From: Capsicum annuum | Lineage: Eukaryota > Streptophyta > Magnoliopsida > Solanales > Solanaceae | Reading direction: 5' to 3' | Length of the DNA stretch: 64,000 nt | Assembly (NCBI RefSeq): GCF_002878395.1 | Contig: NC_061121.1 | Coordinates: 11,821,983-11,885,982 of the forward strand | In this document: positions 10,040 through 23,800 of the stretch, piece after piece | Layout of the letters: every line of letters begins with the position of its first letter | Position numbering within the stretch: the stretch's first letter is position 1 | Notes under the pieces: generated by a model | What the model saw: only the letters and a program-made list of their open reading frames with translations | Told to the model about the DNA's origin: nothing | Database searches by the model: none | Made by a program: the position numbers and the translations under genes

Positions 10040-10933
10040 TGTTTGATCAACTTTGACGTTTTAATTCATATTTAATTTTCATTCCGTCTATTATCTTCTA
10101 AACAAACATGTCGATGATTGGACGTAAGAAATAATTCTGAATCTAGTAGCAATAGCAAAACTTATCTGTTGGGTTTGTGGCAGGGGCTGATTTGTGTTGT
10201 TCCAAACAGATTACTCATATGTTGCAACAGATACACAGTCTAATGCAACATATAACCAGTCTGATGCAACAGATAACTAGTGTATTTCAACAGATAACTA
10301 GTCTGTTGCACGGCTTTGACGTTTTAATTCATACTCCCTCCGTCTCAAATTATCCGTCCCAAATTGAGATGGCCCATTGATTAAGAAAAATAATTAATAA
10401 CATGTCTAGTTTACCATAATACCCCTATTACATGATGTTTACATTTTAATTTGAAGAAAAAGTGATTAATGCAAAGGGTAAAACATGAAATTTTTTTATC
10501 TCTTCTTGATTAATGAAAATGAAAAATCAAATTAGGAAATTTGGGACGGATAATTTGAGATGGAGGGAGTATTTAATTTTTATTCTGTCTATTATATTCT
10601 CAACAAACACGTCGACGATTGGACGTAAGAAATAATTTTAAATCCAGTTTGCATAGAAAGAGTTGAAACATGTTGGTTATCTGTTGGGTTTGTGGCAGGG
10701 GCTAATTTGTGTTGTTCCAAACAGATTAATTATCTATTGCAACAGATAAGCAGTCTGATGCAACAGATAATCAGTCTGATGTAACAGATAATCCTTCTTA
10801 TACAACAGATAATCAGTCTGATGCAACAGATAATCAGTCTGATGCAACAAATAACTAGTTTCTTGCAACAGATAAATCTTCTGTTGCAACATATTACTCA
10901 TCTGATGCACCAGATGAGTGATCTGTTTAAATT
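10040..10933. repeat. tandem duplication with CTGTTGCAACAG arrays
   Basis: A segment GACGTTTTAATTCATA...GATTGGACGTAAGAAATAAT...CTGTTGGGTTTGTGGCAGGG occurs at about 10056-10200 and again at about 10316-10705. The second copy is split by a MITE. Each copy ends in a minisatellite of CAGTCTGATGCAACAGATAA units of about 21-22 bp; the second array (about 10735-10930) has eight or more units. Confidence 0.82.
10334..10569. mobile_element. Stowaway-type MITE, 236 bp, TA target duplication
   Basis: The terminal inverted repeats are CTCCCTCCGTCTCAAATTAT and, at the right end, ATAATTTGAGATGGAGGGAG, near perfect. Both ends are flanked by TA. CTCCCTCCGT is the hallmark Stowaway (Tc1/mariner) end. The neighbouring duplicate at about 10069 (ATTCATATTTAATT) shows the empty target site, so the MITE inserted after the local duplication. 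Confidence 0.93.
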
Positions 10934-11894
10934 ATGGGCACTTATGTTGGATTTATGATCGGATTCTATCCATTGTTAAAAAACAGCAGTAACTGTGTAC
11001 CAAGATGACAAATTTGAATACAAATCATAATTTTACTTACCAAAGTCACCTATGAAGTATTGCCAAAGTGGAAAGTGATGTAGGAAACAAAATTTGATCT
11101 AAGAAATTGATCAAATAGCAGCAGTAGCGGTAACAACAACAACAATGGTCGACAAGAAGAAGATGGAGATGATAATGAATAAAGCAGCAACAACAATGAA
11201 AAACAATAATCGTGAAGAGAGAGAAAACAACAACCGATGAGAAGAGAGAGACATGTTTCTTTTTTCCCTTCGTTTCCTGTTATATTAACTAACATTTGAA
11301 TCAAAGTGTAAATTAAAAACCTTGTGGGTTATTTTTAAACTTCCCCACTTTCTTAATCCATAATAAAGTAATTGTCACTTCCACTCAATAATTAAGACTT
11401 CTGTCACCTACACCTCATTTTAAAACTCTTTTGTCACGTATAGCTCAAAGCCCCAAGTTTCAAAGCCTCCTTCAAAATATTGACAATGTCTCTCCACTTC
11501 AAACTTATTAAGGCCCCGTTTCATAAAAAGAAATAATAATTTAATTTTTTAATATTGAAATTGAAATTAGAATTGATGTTATATTTAACATGAATATAAA
11601 TTTAAGTTATTTTAAAAAATTTGTGAGAAAAATTAAAAAGAAAAAACAAATAAAATTTAATTTTATCTTTTAAAACATATTTTTCAATAAAGTGAAATAT
11701 AATTTTTATTACCAAACATCACTTCACGCCTACTCATATGAAATGGAGATAGGACAAAAAAGAGTTTCTTGAAAAAAGAATACCAAGTAAAACTCATTTG
11801 AAATGGGGCTAGGACAAAAGGTTTGTTGAGAAAAGAAAATGAGAAGAAAGGAAAAGGTTATCAAGAGAGGCCATTGAAATTGGTGGAGCAAAAA
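10934..11894. other. upstream region of the PPR gene
   Basis: AT-rich with CAA/AAC triplet stretches (about 11115-11240) and no confident TATA box. The Leu-rich minus-strand ORF at 11050-11304 reflects the CAA/AGC repeat composition. The 5' UTR of the downstream gene should lie within the last few hundred bases, but no start site is visible. Confidence 0.5.
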
Positions 11895-14800
11895 ATGGAA
11901 GCTTGCTGTGTGTTTCAGTCTATAATTGCTGTTTCATCGCCTTTATTTTCTTCTATTCCAAATCCCAAACAAGCTTCCAACAGAAATGGAGGCATTCACA
12001 AGTTGCGGTGTGTAGCAAAAAAGATAAATACAACTTCAATTTCCGGCGAATTTCATAATGATTGTGTCTCTTCAAATCAGTCTCCTGTTTCCCGTATTGA
12101 TAGACAGTCCACAATTCTTCAAATTCAGGAGTCATCCGACTTGAGTTCTGCTCTTGCAAGGTTTCCACTCTCTTTCTCTATATTTATATTCTACTAAAAT
12201 AGAGAGATTAACCCCATTACTCAAGGCCATGGGTGAGAGCGGGTATCATTTTCTACTTGGTTTTCGGTATTTGTTATGGTATTTCGGAGTAAAATTTCAA
12301 TATTTTGGTATTTTGGAATGGTTTGGTACAAGTATTATATACGTACATATATAGTACGATAGGTCTAACTACCCCAACAGAGAATAACAATAATATTAGT
12401 CATCCCAAAAATCTATTGGACCTTGGTAATATATTCGTAAAAAAACAGAAAAAAAAAACTAAATAGGATTTCTATTAAATATTCTTTTTGAAGTTTAAAT
12501 ATAGTTTGCACATTACTAAAATATGTACCGAACCGAAGTTAAATTTACCGATTACCGAATTATCAAATCGATGTTTAAAAGTATGGTATGTGGTATTTTC
12601 TCTCAATTACCAAATTACCAAACCCGAACTTTGAACATACCGAATGCTCATCCCTAACTGTATCATGTATCTATTGTCCTGTACACATTTTGTTTTGATA
12701 ACCGTCTGGGCCGCTTGTAGCTGCTATCGTCCCACAAACATTTTTGTCAGCCTGTAATCCCTGATCATCAAATGTTAAGACAGGAGAATATCCTTAACAT
12801 TATTCTTTTGCTTATTGCTTTTAGTATACATGGCGATTATGCAAGTGATGTTGACTCTTATATGCGCTTTGACGCTGAAATGTGGATGCCCGTTTTCTGG
12901 GTATTTGCAACTTCTCATCCAACTTTTAGAATGACCCATGAAATATTCATATGTACTAGCTGCTTTTCAGGCATGGTGAGATGCTTAATGTACAAGATAT
13001 AAATGTGATTTTGCGCTATTTCGGGAAGCTAAATAGACGACAGGAGCTTTATCAGGTTCTCTCGGCAAACTTATTTAAGTTTTCTTATTTTTGCTAATAA
13101 TGAAGATCCAATGTACAAACACTCTAGGGACTGGCCTAGTAGTCAATGAAGTTAGGAGAACCATGAGGTTTTAAATTCAAATCCCAGGTGGAGATAAAAA
13201 CACTAGATGATTTCTTTGTATTTCATGGAATTAACTGAGATGCGTGCAAGCTGGCATGAACACCGCAATTATAAAAAAATGTTGTTCCAATGTACAATCT
13301 TACTGATAGTTAAGTTATCTAATCAGTAATATCAGATATAAGTTTTTCTTTTGGTCGTTGTTGAATCAGCATCTCAAAACTTTTCTGTCTAATAGGACTC
13401 TTCGAGCATTTCAGCGTTAAAGTGTAGCTGATATGTGGAATTGTTGGGACACTAGAAGAAAAGCTTGAGAAACTTATAACTATCCTTGTAGAAACTTCCT
13501 ACAATGTATGGCATCAGCTTGTGATGATAAATCAGAAATTTGTGGCATAGTTTCTTTGAAAGAACTAGCTACAATGTAAACAATGGAAGGAAGATCTTGT
13601 TTTAGGATGATAACTGGTTAGGAAATGGCAGTCTTAAACAACTTTTCTAGACATCTACTTGTAGAAGAAGCAACAGAATGCCACTTTGCAAGAAGTGTGG
13701 TCCGCTCATGGATGGAACTTAACATGCAGAAGGTTTTTGCTATACTGGAGGTGGGTAGACTGGCTGTATTCTATAGCATCCTAGACCGATTTGCAGGATT
13801 GAAGGTAGGGAGAAGATACTCTCAACTGGAATTGTCCCACCAGTAATTTGGTGGACCATATGGAAGGAGAGAAATTTGAAACGTTTTGAGAGCATCAACG
13901 GTTCTTTACATTACTTCAAACCAAAAAAATAAAAAATAGTCCTTTACATAGGATTAAAATGGACTGCATTATTAATTTTGCTATTGGTGTAGTTCTGAGT
14001 ACATAAATTCCTGTAGCTATTACAGATATTCTAGGTTCCTTGGAAGATTTAGTTGGACCTAAAGATAGATTTTTCTGGCTTTCTGGCTGCTGAGTTATTT
14101 GTAGTTCTATGTTGTAAATTTTAGGATCCCAACCTTTAGTGCTGAAGATTTATATACAAACTTTTTACCTTTGTCAACAATTAAAAAACCAAATTATCCT
14201 TTACATCATGAAAAAAATAAAAAATTGCAAGGATCACTTTAAACTGAAAAAATGCTTAAAGCTAACATTATGTGGATGAGGTAGTGTCGTTTGACTCGCA
14301 CCCGGTAACAATGATCCCGCTGATACTATAATCGCTCAGAAACAAAGTTATTGAAAGGTTCCTAAACAATTCAGTGTTGAGACAAGCAACTAATTTATAT
14401 ATAATTGTAAAGTTAACTAGGAACATAAAGATTGAGTATAAATCATAGAAGGAAACAGGATAACGTGGACTACTTCAAGTTCCATGGTTTTGCGGACCAT
14501 TGGCCAATTTGACAATAGGAAGAGATTGATAATAAGAAATGAAATAGCAAAGAAATTTATTATGAAATATGATTGGAGGCTCTTGATCTAATGACTCAAG
14601 CTCCGAATGAGACACAGAAGCCATAAGATCATCAATTTGAATAGTAGTTGTGGCCCAGGCTTTGAGAATGCGACTCCTCGCCCTGCGAACGTGAAGAAAA
14701 AAAACCAATGCACCACAAAAAAATAAAATTCGGTGCAGTTGAAATGGGATTTGGCATTCAAAATTTACCCAAGCCCCCTCAGGTCCAAATTCGGACATAC

Positions 14801-17800
14801 ATAAAAATCTAAAATCATATAATCCAAATTTTGATTTTGGTCAACTCTATGGCCTCTAGTTTAGGTTCTTCAAGTGCTCCAAAAGTTCTTGGCCCCCTCG
14901 GGACCCATGCTAGCCGACCCCGCAAATCATAATCACCAAAAGAACCCATGAAAAATGTCGAAGAGGCCACGTTGCTCGGACTCTCCAAATATGTTGCCAC
15001 ACCTATGTTGGAATCGTCCAAAAATGCACTATTTTGGGAGGATCTGATACTCATCCGACAACATATTTGATGTGTCCAAGCAACATAGCAAATAGGGAAA
15101 ACGGGTTCTAAAACTCAAAATGACTAGTTGGGTCATTACAGATCCAGTCTTTCTGACAGTGTCGGTTTGTGCACAACACCTGCGGATGGCAAATCTTTTG
15201 GATGGGTAGTTTTCATGTTGGCACAATGACTAGTTTCTCATTAATGCTCTGATACCATGTGAAAGTTATAGCACAAAAGAAAACAATGAAGAATGTATTG
15301 CTTGGCAATTCTCCCAATAGGGTATTTAAATATTACATACACCTCTTGTAAACTAGGACAGAAATCAAAGCTACACAGTACTCCCTAATTGATTCAAGAT
15401 ACACAATATTCTTAATACCATGCAAATTTTCAACATTTTTCTTATTTTTATTATTTGACTGTTAAGAATATTATGTATTGTTTCAAGTTTAAATAGAAAA
15501 TTATTTTTCAGATTTGGCATATGATATTTGCCTACATGAAAGTTATTTCAATTTTATTGTTCTATTTCGTCTTTGTGTGTTATTACCAGGTGTTTCATTG
15601 GATGAGGCAGAATCAAAAGATCAATGTTGCGTCATACAGCAGCTATGTAAAGTTCATGGGGAAGAGCCTCAGTTGTGTTGAGGCTATAGAAATATACAGT
15701 AGCATCAAAGACAGGTCGATAAAGTTTAATGTCTCAGTCTGTAATGCATTTCTTAGTTCTCTAGTCAAAAATGGAAAATCTGAGAGCAGTCTCAAACTGT
15801 TTACTCAAATGAAGCAAGGTGGTTTAGTACCAGATGTTGTCACATATAGCACGGTATGCTGCTTCCAATTCTAAACCTTTCCTACTCCTAGCAGTTACTG
15901 TCAACTAGCCGTGTTTAATAGGTTTGGGTTGTTGAATCATGGAATTGGCAATAAAAAACATGGAACTGCTTAATATGTTGCTTATTCCCTAAAGTAAACT
16001 TGTTGATTACAGAAACTCCAGTATAATTAGTGTTTAGCCCCTTTTAAACTTTCGTCTACTATGTTTTAGCTTCTTGCAGGCTGTGCCAAAGTAAAGGATG
16101 GATACTGTAAGGCACTAGAGCTGGTTCAGGAGCTGACGTCTAATGGACTGCAAATGGATAGTGTGACTTATGGATCACTCCTTTCTGTCTGTGCTTCGCA
16201 TAAAGAGTTCAATGAAGCTGCAAAGTACTTTCAGAAGATGAAAGATGAAGGTCATTCTCCTAATGTATACCACTATAGCTCTTTACTTAATGCTTACTCT
16301 GCTGACGGAAATTGCGAAAAGGCTGAGGCATTGATTGAAGAGATGAGATCTGCAGGTTTAGTATTAAATAAGGTTTGTCATGAAGCGCTCTTACCTATAA
16401 AGTAAATAAATTATCAATATACACATCTTTGTTTCATGTGCGTTTACTGGTTTCAAGGTAGCAGATTTGGGAGCAACAATGGAGTAACTGTTTCCAGTAG
16501 GCCTTCCAAGAGCCTCTGGTTGTTGTCATGGTCAATACCTCTGCGGACAGGGTTCAGTTCATTTCCTTTTTCCTGGTCACAGCGAAAATAGGATAGGAAA
16601 GAACTGCACGTTAGGACCAAAGAGAGGTCACAATGCATATGGCTTGAACATAATTCCTTCCTCACATGCAGTCCTAATTTTTTCTCATGGCCAAGCATGT
16701 GGAAATTCTTTTTGACGAAGGTTGACAGTGAGACTTGAACCATGGAACTCTACTCTGTTTGAAAAGTTAAGCAATTTTAGAGCACTCTAAGAGTAGTCGA
16801 GATTTTTGGTATTATAGGGGTATTAAGTTTGAGGAGGTTATTCGTAAGATGAGAGAAATTTTGGAAGAGCGCAAGTTAGTGTTCAGGAATAAGCTCGCAT
16901 CGTCGCATATTGCAATGATGCGAAGCGATGCGAGCCCCTATCGTAGCATGTGGCTGATGCAAACTAACCTTACAGAAGCGGACATGTCACACGGTTATGC
17001 GAGATGCGAGAGCCTCATGCTGATTTTATTTTTAGGGTCAATTTTATATTTTAAAAAAAGAGTCGCTTCATGTTGATTTTATATTTAGGGTCAATTTAAA
17101 TTTAAAAATGGAGTCTACTGCTGTGACTATCATTGTTGCGATTTTCTAGGGTTAACTTTGAAATCATTGAAGTCCACTTCTGCAACTTCTTCTTTTTCAT
17201 TGCTGCGACTACCGCTGCTTTTTTCTTCTTCTTTTTTTCGGGTTTGTTTTGCTATTTTTTTGAATTGTTTTGCGATTGTGATCTGTGTTGTTTTGCTGGC
17301 CGGTGTTTCCTTGATCAAACTTGTGATTTTGGTGTTTAATTTGACCTTCTGCTTATATATATTATTATTGTTGATTATATAGTTGTTGTTGTCTTTTCAG
17401 TTCTATCTTACTGGTTGGATGCTATATTTAGTCTTTTTTCTTTTAAGTTGCGCTTCACTTCAATGTTGCGCTCTCATCGCTTCATGCTTCACGTAATGCG
17501 TGATGCAGAGCCTTATCACTTTTTTCCGTATCATGCTTCCTTTAACACTGGTGCAAGTAAAGTGGGCATGGAATTGCTAATTGAATTGTTTAACATCATT
17601 TTTAGAATGTCAAAATGCCCAAAGAATGGAGGTGGTACACAATGATCCTGTTGTGCACCAACAAGGGTGATATTCAGGATTACAACTGTAGGGGTATCAA
17701 GCTTCTAAGCGACACTATGTAAGTTTGGGAGAGGGTGGTGGAGGTGTGGGTGCGGAGGTGTGTGTCTATTACTGAGAACCAATTTGGTTTCATGTCGGGT

Positions 17801-20800
17801 CCTTCAACTACAAAAGCCATTCTTCTCGTGAGGAGATTGATGGAGCAGTATAGAGAGAGTATAGAGAGAGGTGAAGATAGACTTACATATAGTGTTCATC
17901 GACGTAGAAAAAGCATACGATGCAGATGTTTGGAAGCTAAAGTGTACCTGTAGCTTACATTAAGGGCACTAAGGACATGTATGATGGATCTAAGACTCGA
18001 TTGAAGATAGTGAGAGGAGACTCAGAGCACTTCCACTTCCCTGTTGTGAGGGGTTGCACTAGGGTTTTGATCTTAGCCCCTTTTTATTTGCCATGGTGAT
18101 GGATAACGCGACATATCTATGGGAAGGTGCTATGATGTATGTTGTTTGCGGATGACATAGTGTTGATTGGTGAGACATGCGATAGAGTTAATGGTAGGCT
18201 AGAGATTTGAAGACAAATTTGGAGTTTAAAGGGTTTAGGTTTAGCATGTGAAAAATAGTTCCAAAATTCATTTGCAACTAGAATTTAAATTTATTTAGGA
18301 AACTTTTAAAACTAGGAAACCTTAAACTAGAAAAGCATGTGAAAATAATACAAAAATTCTTCTCTAAACTACCTAATAAAATTAAGGAAAGAAGTTGCTA
18401 TATTTGCACCAAAAAGTCAGCGCTTTCTTTTTTGGGGGTTTTAAATCTGCCCAATTTGCTTCCATTTGGGTATAACTTTTTGCAGAATTTTCAATCCTTC
18501 CGTGGCTCCTTTTGGACTCCATGTGGGCTCAATCTTTCTTCAGTTGGACTATGAAATATGAAGCAGATAGCACATTCTTCATCCTAATTCTTGGACTTTT
18601 TGTTCCACGATATATATCTTCTTAATTACCCATTGAAGCCAGTCAATCTTCACTTCCATTATTTCTTTTCCCTGAATGCTATGGTATGCTTTTCCTTGAG
18701 CCGAGGGTCTATTGGAACAGCCTCCCTACCTCCAAGGTAGGGCAAGGTCTGTGTACAAATTAGCCTCCCTAGACCCCATTTGTGGGATTACGTTGGGTAT
18801 GCTGTTCTTGTATCTTCAAATGTTCTATCTTGCTACTTGGAAATGCTTTGCGAATGACACTTGCACTTGCGGATATTGACTATTTCTATGTGGTTGTGAT
18901 ACTGCAATCTGAAGTATGCCTGGAGTCAAACTGTTGATGGGAACTTAATTCATCTTTTATTTCTGTGGTAGTGACATGCAATTTGAAGTATGCCTGGAGC
19001 CAAACTGTTTATGGGAACTTAATTCATCTTTCCATTTTAAATTCGAAGTCGTCACTACCGGCTTTCGAAATTCTTGTTAAAAACTCATTGCTGCTCATTG
19101 GTATGTTGCAGGTAATCTATACAACTTTGTTGAAGGTATATGTGAAAAGAGGCTTGTTTGAGAAGTCAAAGGAACTACTAAAGGAGTTAGAAGCTCTTGG
19201 GTATGCTAAGGATGAGGTACACTTGTTTCATTAGGATTTCATGTGTTCAAAAACTTCCCAAACATTTCATTTTGCATTCTAATTGATAATACATTTTTTG
19301 ATAAATTCATTGTCATAAAGTGATAAACTCGTTTGGAAGAAGTACACACTTTGAGGCTCTATGTTACACGGTGTCTTGGTTATTGTTCAAATCTAGCATA
19401 CATTATCCATGGTGCATGTCTCCAGTATATTCTCCATATGGAGTTGTAGTCTGGAAACATATCAACAGTTCATGAATGATTTTCAAGAGAAAATAAGGTT
19501 AAAGGTTGGTGATGGCAGAAAATTAAATTTTGGAGGACAAAAGGTGTCGGCAAAATTCTATGACAGAAACCTTACCTGATTTATTTAACATGGTGATTAA
19601 TTAATAAAAAGTGTACTGGATTGGCAGCAGGGATGGTGCATTCTCACCAAAATTTTATTATTACTTGTGAGGGCTGCTCCTAGAAATGGTTTTGAATGAT
19701 CACGGTAATGATTTAGAATTAGGAAAACAAAAATCTCTAAGCTAGGTAGCATACATTGGCTGGATCTACATATGCGTAAAGCTTGTTTGCCACAGGCAAA
19801 CTTACAAAAGCGGATCTTCAAATTATGTATTTGGTGCTATCTATGCTAAGGAAGTTTTGATACTGCAAATCACTTATTATTACACTGCAAGTATGCTTGG
19901 CAGATTTGGTGCATTTTCCTGAACCTATGTGGTATTCAGTGGGTAGTTCCCGGCCACTTAATTCAAGCATTGCAGCTAGCAGGGACAGAAGATAAGGAAG
20001 AAATAGTTATTGATATAGAAACCATTCCTTTATGCAAGCTGTGGACTGTTTGGTTAGCGAGAAACTGTAGATGTTTTGAGAGGAAGGAGCAAAATGTTGC
20101 TTTTATGAAATGTAGATTTTTTCAATATCTGAAACTATTGTGGAAGGTTTCATTTGTTAATGATGTAGTAGTTAATTTCTTCATTTCCTGTTAGTTATAA
20201 AGGACATAAATCCAGCAAACTTTTGTACAACCTTGTGACCATCGTGGTACTGAAGTTTTATCAATAAAATTCTTTCTTAATTATCTTAACAAGTATTACT
20301 TGATAGTTCCCACTAAGATCCCAAGGCTTTGGCTAAATGGAGAGGTTGTACAATGAGATTTGTTGATGGCACACATCACAAGTTCAAATCCTGATGGGTG
20401 AACTAAATCTGGTATTGAAGTGGATAAGAATTGGGGGTTGGGGGAGGAGGGTTGAACTAAATTGGAGGTCAATAACATGGCTGTACTCTGTAGCAAGTAT
20501 TATTTTAGAATATAACATCTCCATTACTGAGTCTTTTCTTTAGAAATTGAAGTTGCTTATTAAAATTGGCTTGTGTTACCTTTGATTATTATTTAAAAAA
20601 GTAACTACTGCTCCCCCTTTTCAATTTTGTGTCTTTGTTACACCTCTCTTCATTTCAATTTATGTGCCTTATTTACAACTCCCTTTGTTTCGATTTTTTG
20701 TCTTAGTTTGGCTGGGACGGAGTTTAAGAAAGTGAAGAAGACTTGAATCTTGTGGTCTTAAATTAAAGATATGTATAATATTTCAAAGTGCCCTTTAATT

Positions 20801-23800
20801 TTGTGGTCTTACACATGCCACGTGAGATGTTGAAATTAAAAAGTTGCCAAATTAGAAAAAAGACATTCTTCTTGAAACAGACTAAAAAGGAAAGTTAGTC
20901 GAACAAATAAAACAAAGGGAGTAGTAATTTGAAGAGTTAAAAGACATTTTCTTTCTCCATGAATTAACAACTTAGTATCAAATGAATTCCACAGAGGACT
21001 ACACAATTCTACATCTATTTTAACCTAAGTCGGTCTTTCAATTGATGCAATGTCACTAGAATTTTTGATCAAGTTATCATTATATCCTTGATTTATAAAC
21101 CATAATTCTACGGAAACAGCCCACGAAGTATAATTGCCACTACCATCTACTTTTGTTGTAGTAATTATAGGTGATAGTAGGGAGGAGAAAGTTGGTCTTA
21201 AAACAACCGCTCTTGATTTATCATAAGAAAGATACTGAAACCAAAACATAAAAAATCTTGCAGAAAACTATGATTTGTTTTTTGTTTCTTCAATTTGGTT
21301 TTGTAGAATCTATGTTTGGAGAAAAAGGAGAATTAGAGTAAGAAGGGCTCTGATACCATGAGAAACTAGAAAGAGAAGAGAATTTGGGAATTAATGTCTT
21401 GATTATTCCCTCAAGCTAATGAGATTAAATAACTGTTACAAATAATGTAAGTAAGGAAGGAAACTAATAAGAATATTGCACAATCTCCCAATTGCCTCAT
21501 AACAAGGATTTGGGAATATTCTCATATCTACACTATCTAATTATATCATATTTAACAATGTTGAAGAATGCCAAAAAGTCACACGTCGGTGGTTAATGAA
21601 ATGGGTGGTCTTATTATAAGGCTTGGCAATCCTCCTCTCTTTGAGCTAGCTTTTGGGGTGTGACTTAGGCCCAATACCTAATTTTGTATTGTATCAAAGC
21701 AGGACCCATCTTACCTAATGTTGGGCACCTAAATTAAATTGTCCATTCTTCAAATGTCCAGTCCTAGGTGTGAGGTGGGGTATTGAAGAATGAAAAAAGT
21801 CCTACATCGGTGGTTAATAAGATGGGTGACCTCATAAGGCTTGGACAATCCACCTCCCTTTAGGCTATAGCTTTTGGGTGTGAGTTAAGCCCAAAATCTA
21901 ATTTTACAAACAATAGTAAACAATAAAAAGATTCAAACTTGCTCTCAGAAATTCGTACACTCCTTTCCTTCCAAATAGTCTCTCATTATTTAAGCATATT
22001 TTTATAACTCTATTCTTTGATATTTGAATTATTTTTAGTTGAATCCTGATAACCATATTTGTACCTAGATCCATACTCCAAGTCTTAGAATTTAGATCAT
22101 GAAGGATCCAACCTCTAGATCTGCACCGGTATTGAACAACCATACCCGAGCTCAAGCAACTTAGATCTTGTTAAGAGTTACACATCAGAAAAGGAATGAA
22201 TAATTGATCTCCTTATATGGACTTGGACAATACTCCCCTCATGAGCTAGCTTTTGGGGGTGTGAGTTAGGCCACGACCTAATTTTACATGATACCAGAGT
22301 AGGACCCATCTCACCCAATGTTGGACCCTCAAATTAAATAGCCCACCCACCAGATGTCTAGTCCTAGTCCTGGGCATGAGGTGGGGTGTTCCTATATTGG
22401 TGGTTAACGAGATGAATGATTTCTTTATAAGGCTTGGGCAATGCTCCTCTCTTTGAGCTAAGCTTTGGGGGCAGGGGTGGGGGGGGTGGGGTTGAGTTAG
22501 GTACAAGACCTAATTTTACAGATTGTTTGCTCTTTACGTTAATTCATGTTGTTCTTTTGAGTGTTCTGTGGATAATGAAATGCTACTTACAGATGCCATT
22601 TTGTCTCCTAATGGATGGCCTGGCAAAGTCTGGACATCTTCTTGAAGCAAAATCAGTATTTGATGAGATGATGAAAAAGCAGGTGAAAACCGGTATGTAT
22701 CTTTCATACTCTGGCTATTGTTCATTTTTTTATTTCTAATAAAGAATATTGGACTTCACTGTGAGAGGTAGTAGAGAAATCAATGAAATATGTTCTTGAG
22801 CTCATCAATGTTTCTCAGTTCATATCGGAATATACTTGGTGCCTTTTGCTTCCTGTGTATGTTCAACCACGATTACCTTTAGCTGGTTTGAACATATTGT
22901 TTGCAAACTCCTGTATATGTTGAAGCTGGTCAAATTACTTTTCAATATTTTATGTGCTGCGTCTGTACAAATTCTTTGTGCTCTCCAACAAAGGGCATTG
23001 ACTATTGCTGCTACTTCTTAATTTGCTTTCACTATCAATTTTGTATTTCCAAGGGGTGGTTGTAACCTTAGATTACCAACTCGATGTGGTCTTCCTTTCC
23101 TTGTGAACTAGCATTGCATCACTTTATTATATTTAAGGGGTTTCTGTGAGTAGTTGCAAGTCCCTTAACGTATTCACTGTTTGTGATTTACAGATTATTC
23201 TATTTATTCCAATGATTTGCACCCAGTCTCCTCAGCTCCTTGCAAAACTTTAAAAGATCCATTTTCTCAATTATTTATGAGGTAAAAATAGGAAAGTATG
23301 ATGAAATAATATAAAAACCTTAAAAGATCCATTTTCTCAATTATTTATGAGGTAAAAATAGGAAAGTATGATGAAATATATAAAAAATTACTACAATTAA
23401 AAAAAAACAGTCACACTAAATAACAGATAAAAAAACCATTGAATAGCAATGTTAGAATATGAGTAGGAATAGGAATAACATATAAAATTCTACTTGGAAA
23501 AGGAATGTAATGCATTGTTTATAATAGGGTCTAAATGTAGTTATGTAGATACACAATTCAATAATATTTTTCTCCATTATTTTTCACATGGTATCAGAGC
23601 ATTGGTGAGAAACTTCAAAAAAAGAAAACTCAGTCACCGTACGTTAATTTTGGTGATTGATTTATGTCATTATCTGTTTTGTGAGTGGTGTACAAAATCC
23701 ACCACCACCATGAAGATCGAAAAGCGCAGGCGACAAAAACCCAACCAAAACCATCGGAAAACTTTAAGTCACGCGCTCCCACGTGCCGGAGCATGAGATA

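Noticed and set aside
11050..11304. Leu/Ser-rich minus-strand ORF upstream of the PPR gene
   Set aside because: The Leu runs come from CAA/AGC triplet DNA; no homology pattern and no promoter context.
17133..17382. Phe/Cys-rich ORFs in PPR intron 4
   Set aside because: Product of T/C-rich tracts; no conserved motif and no splice context.
21825..21850. GATGGGTGACCTC in a TRIM LTR, resembling the 3' part of 5S rRNA as in Cassandra TRIMs
   Set aside because: The match is only about 13 bases, the other LTR reads ATGGGTGGTCTTAT, and the rest of a 5S promoter is absent.
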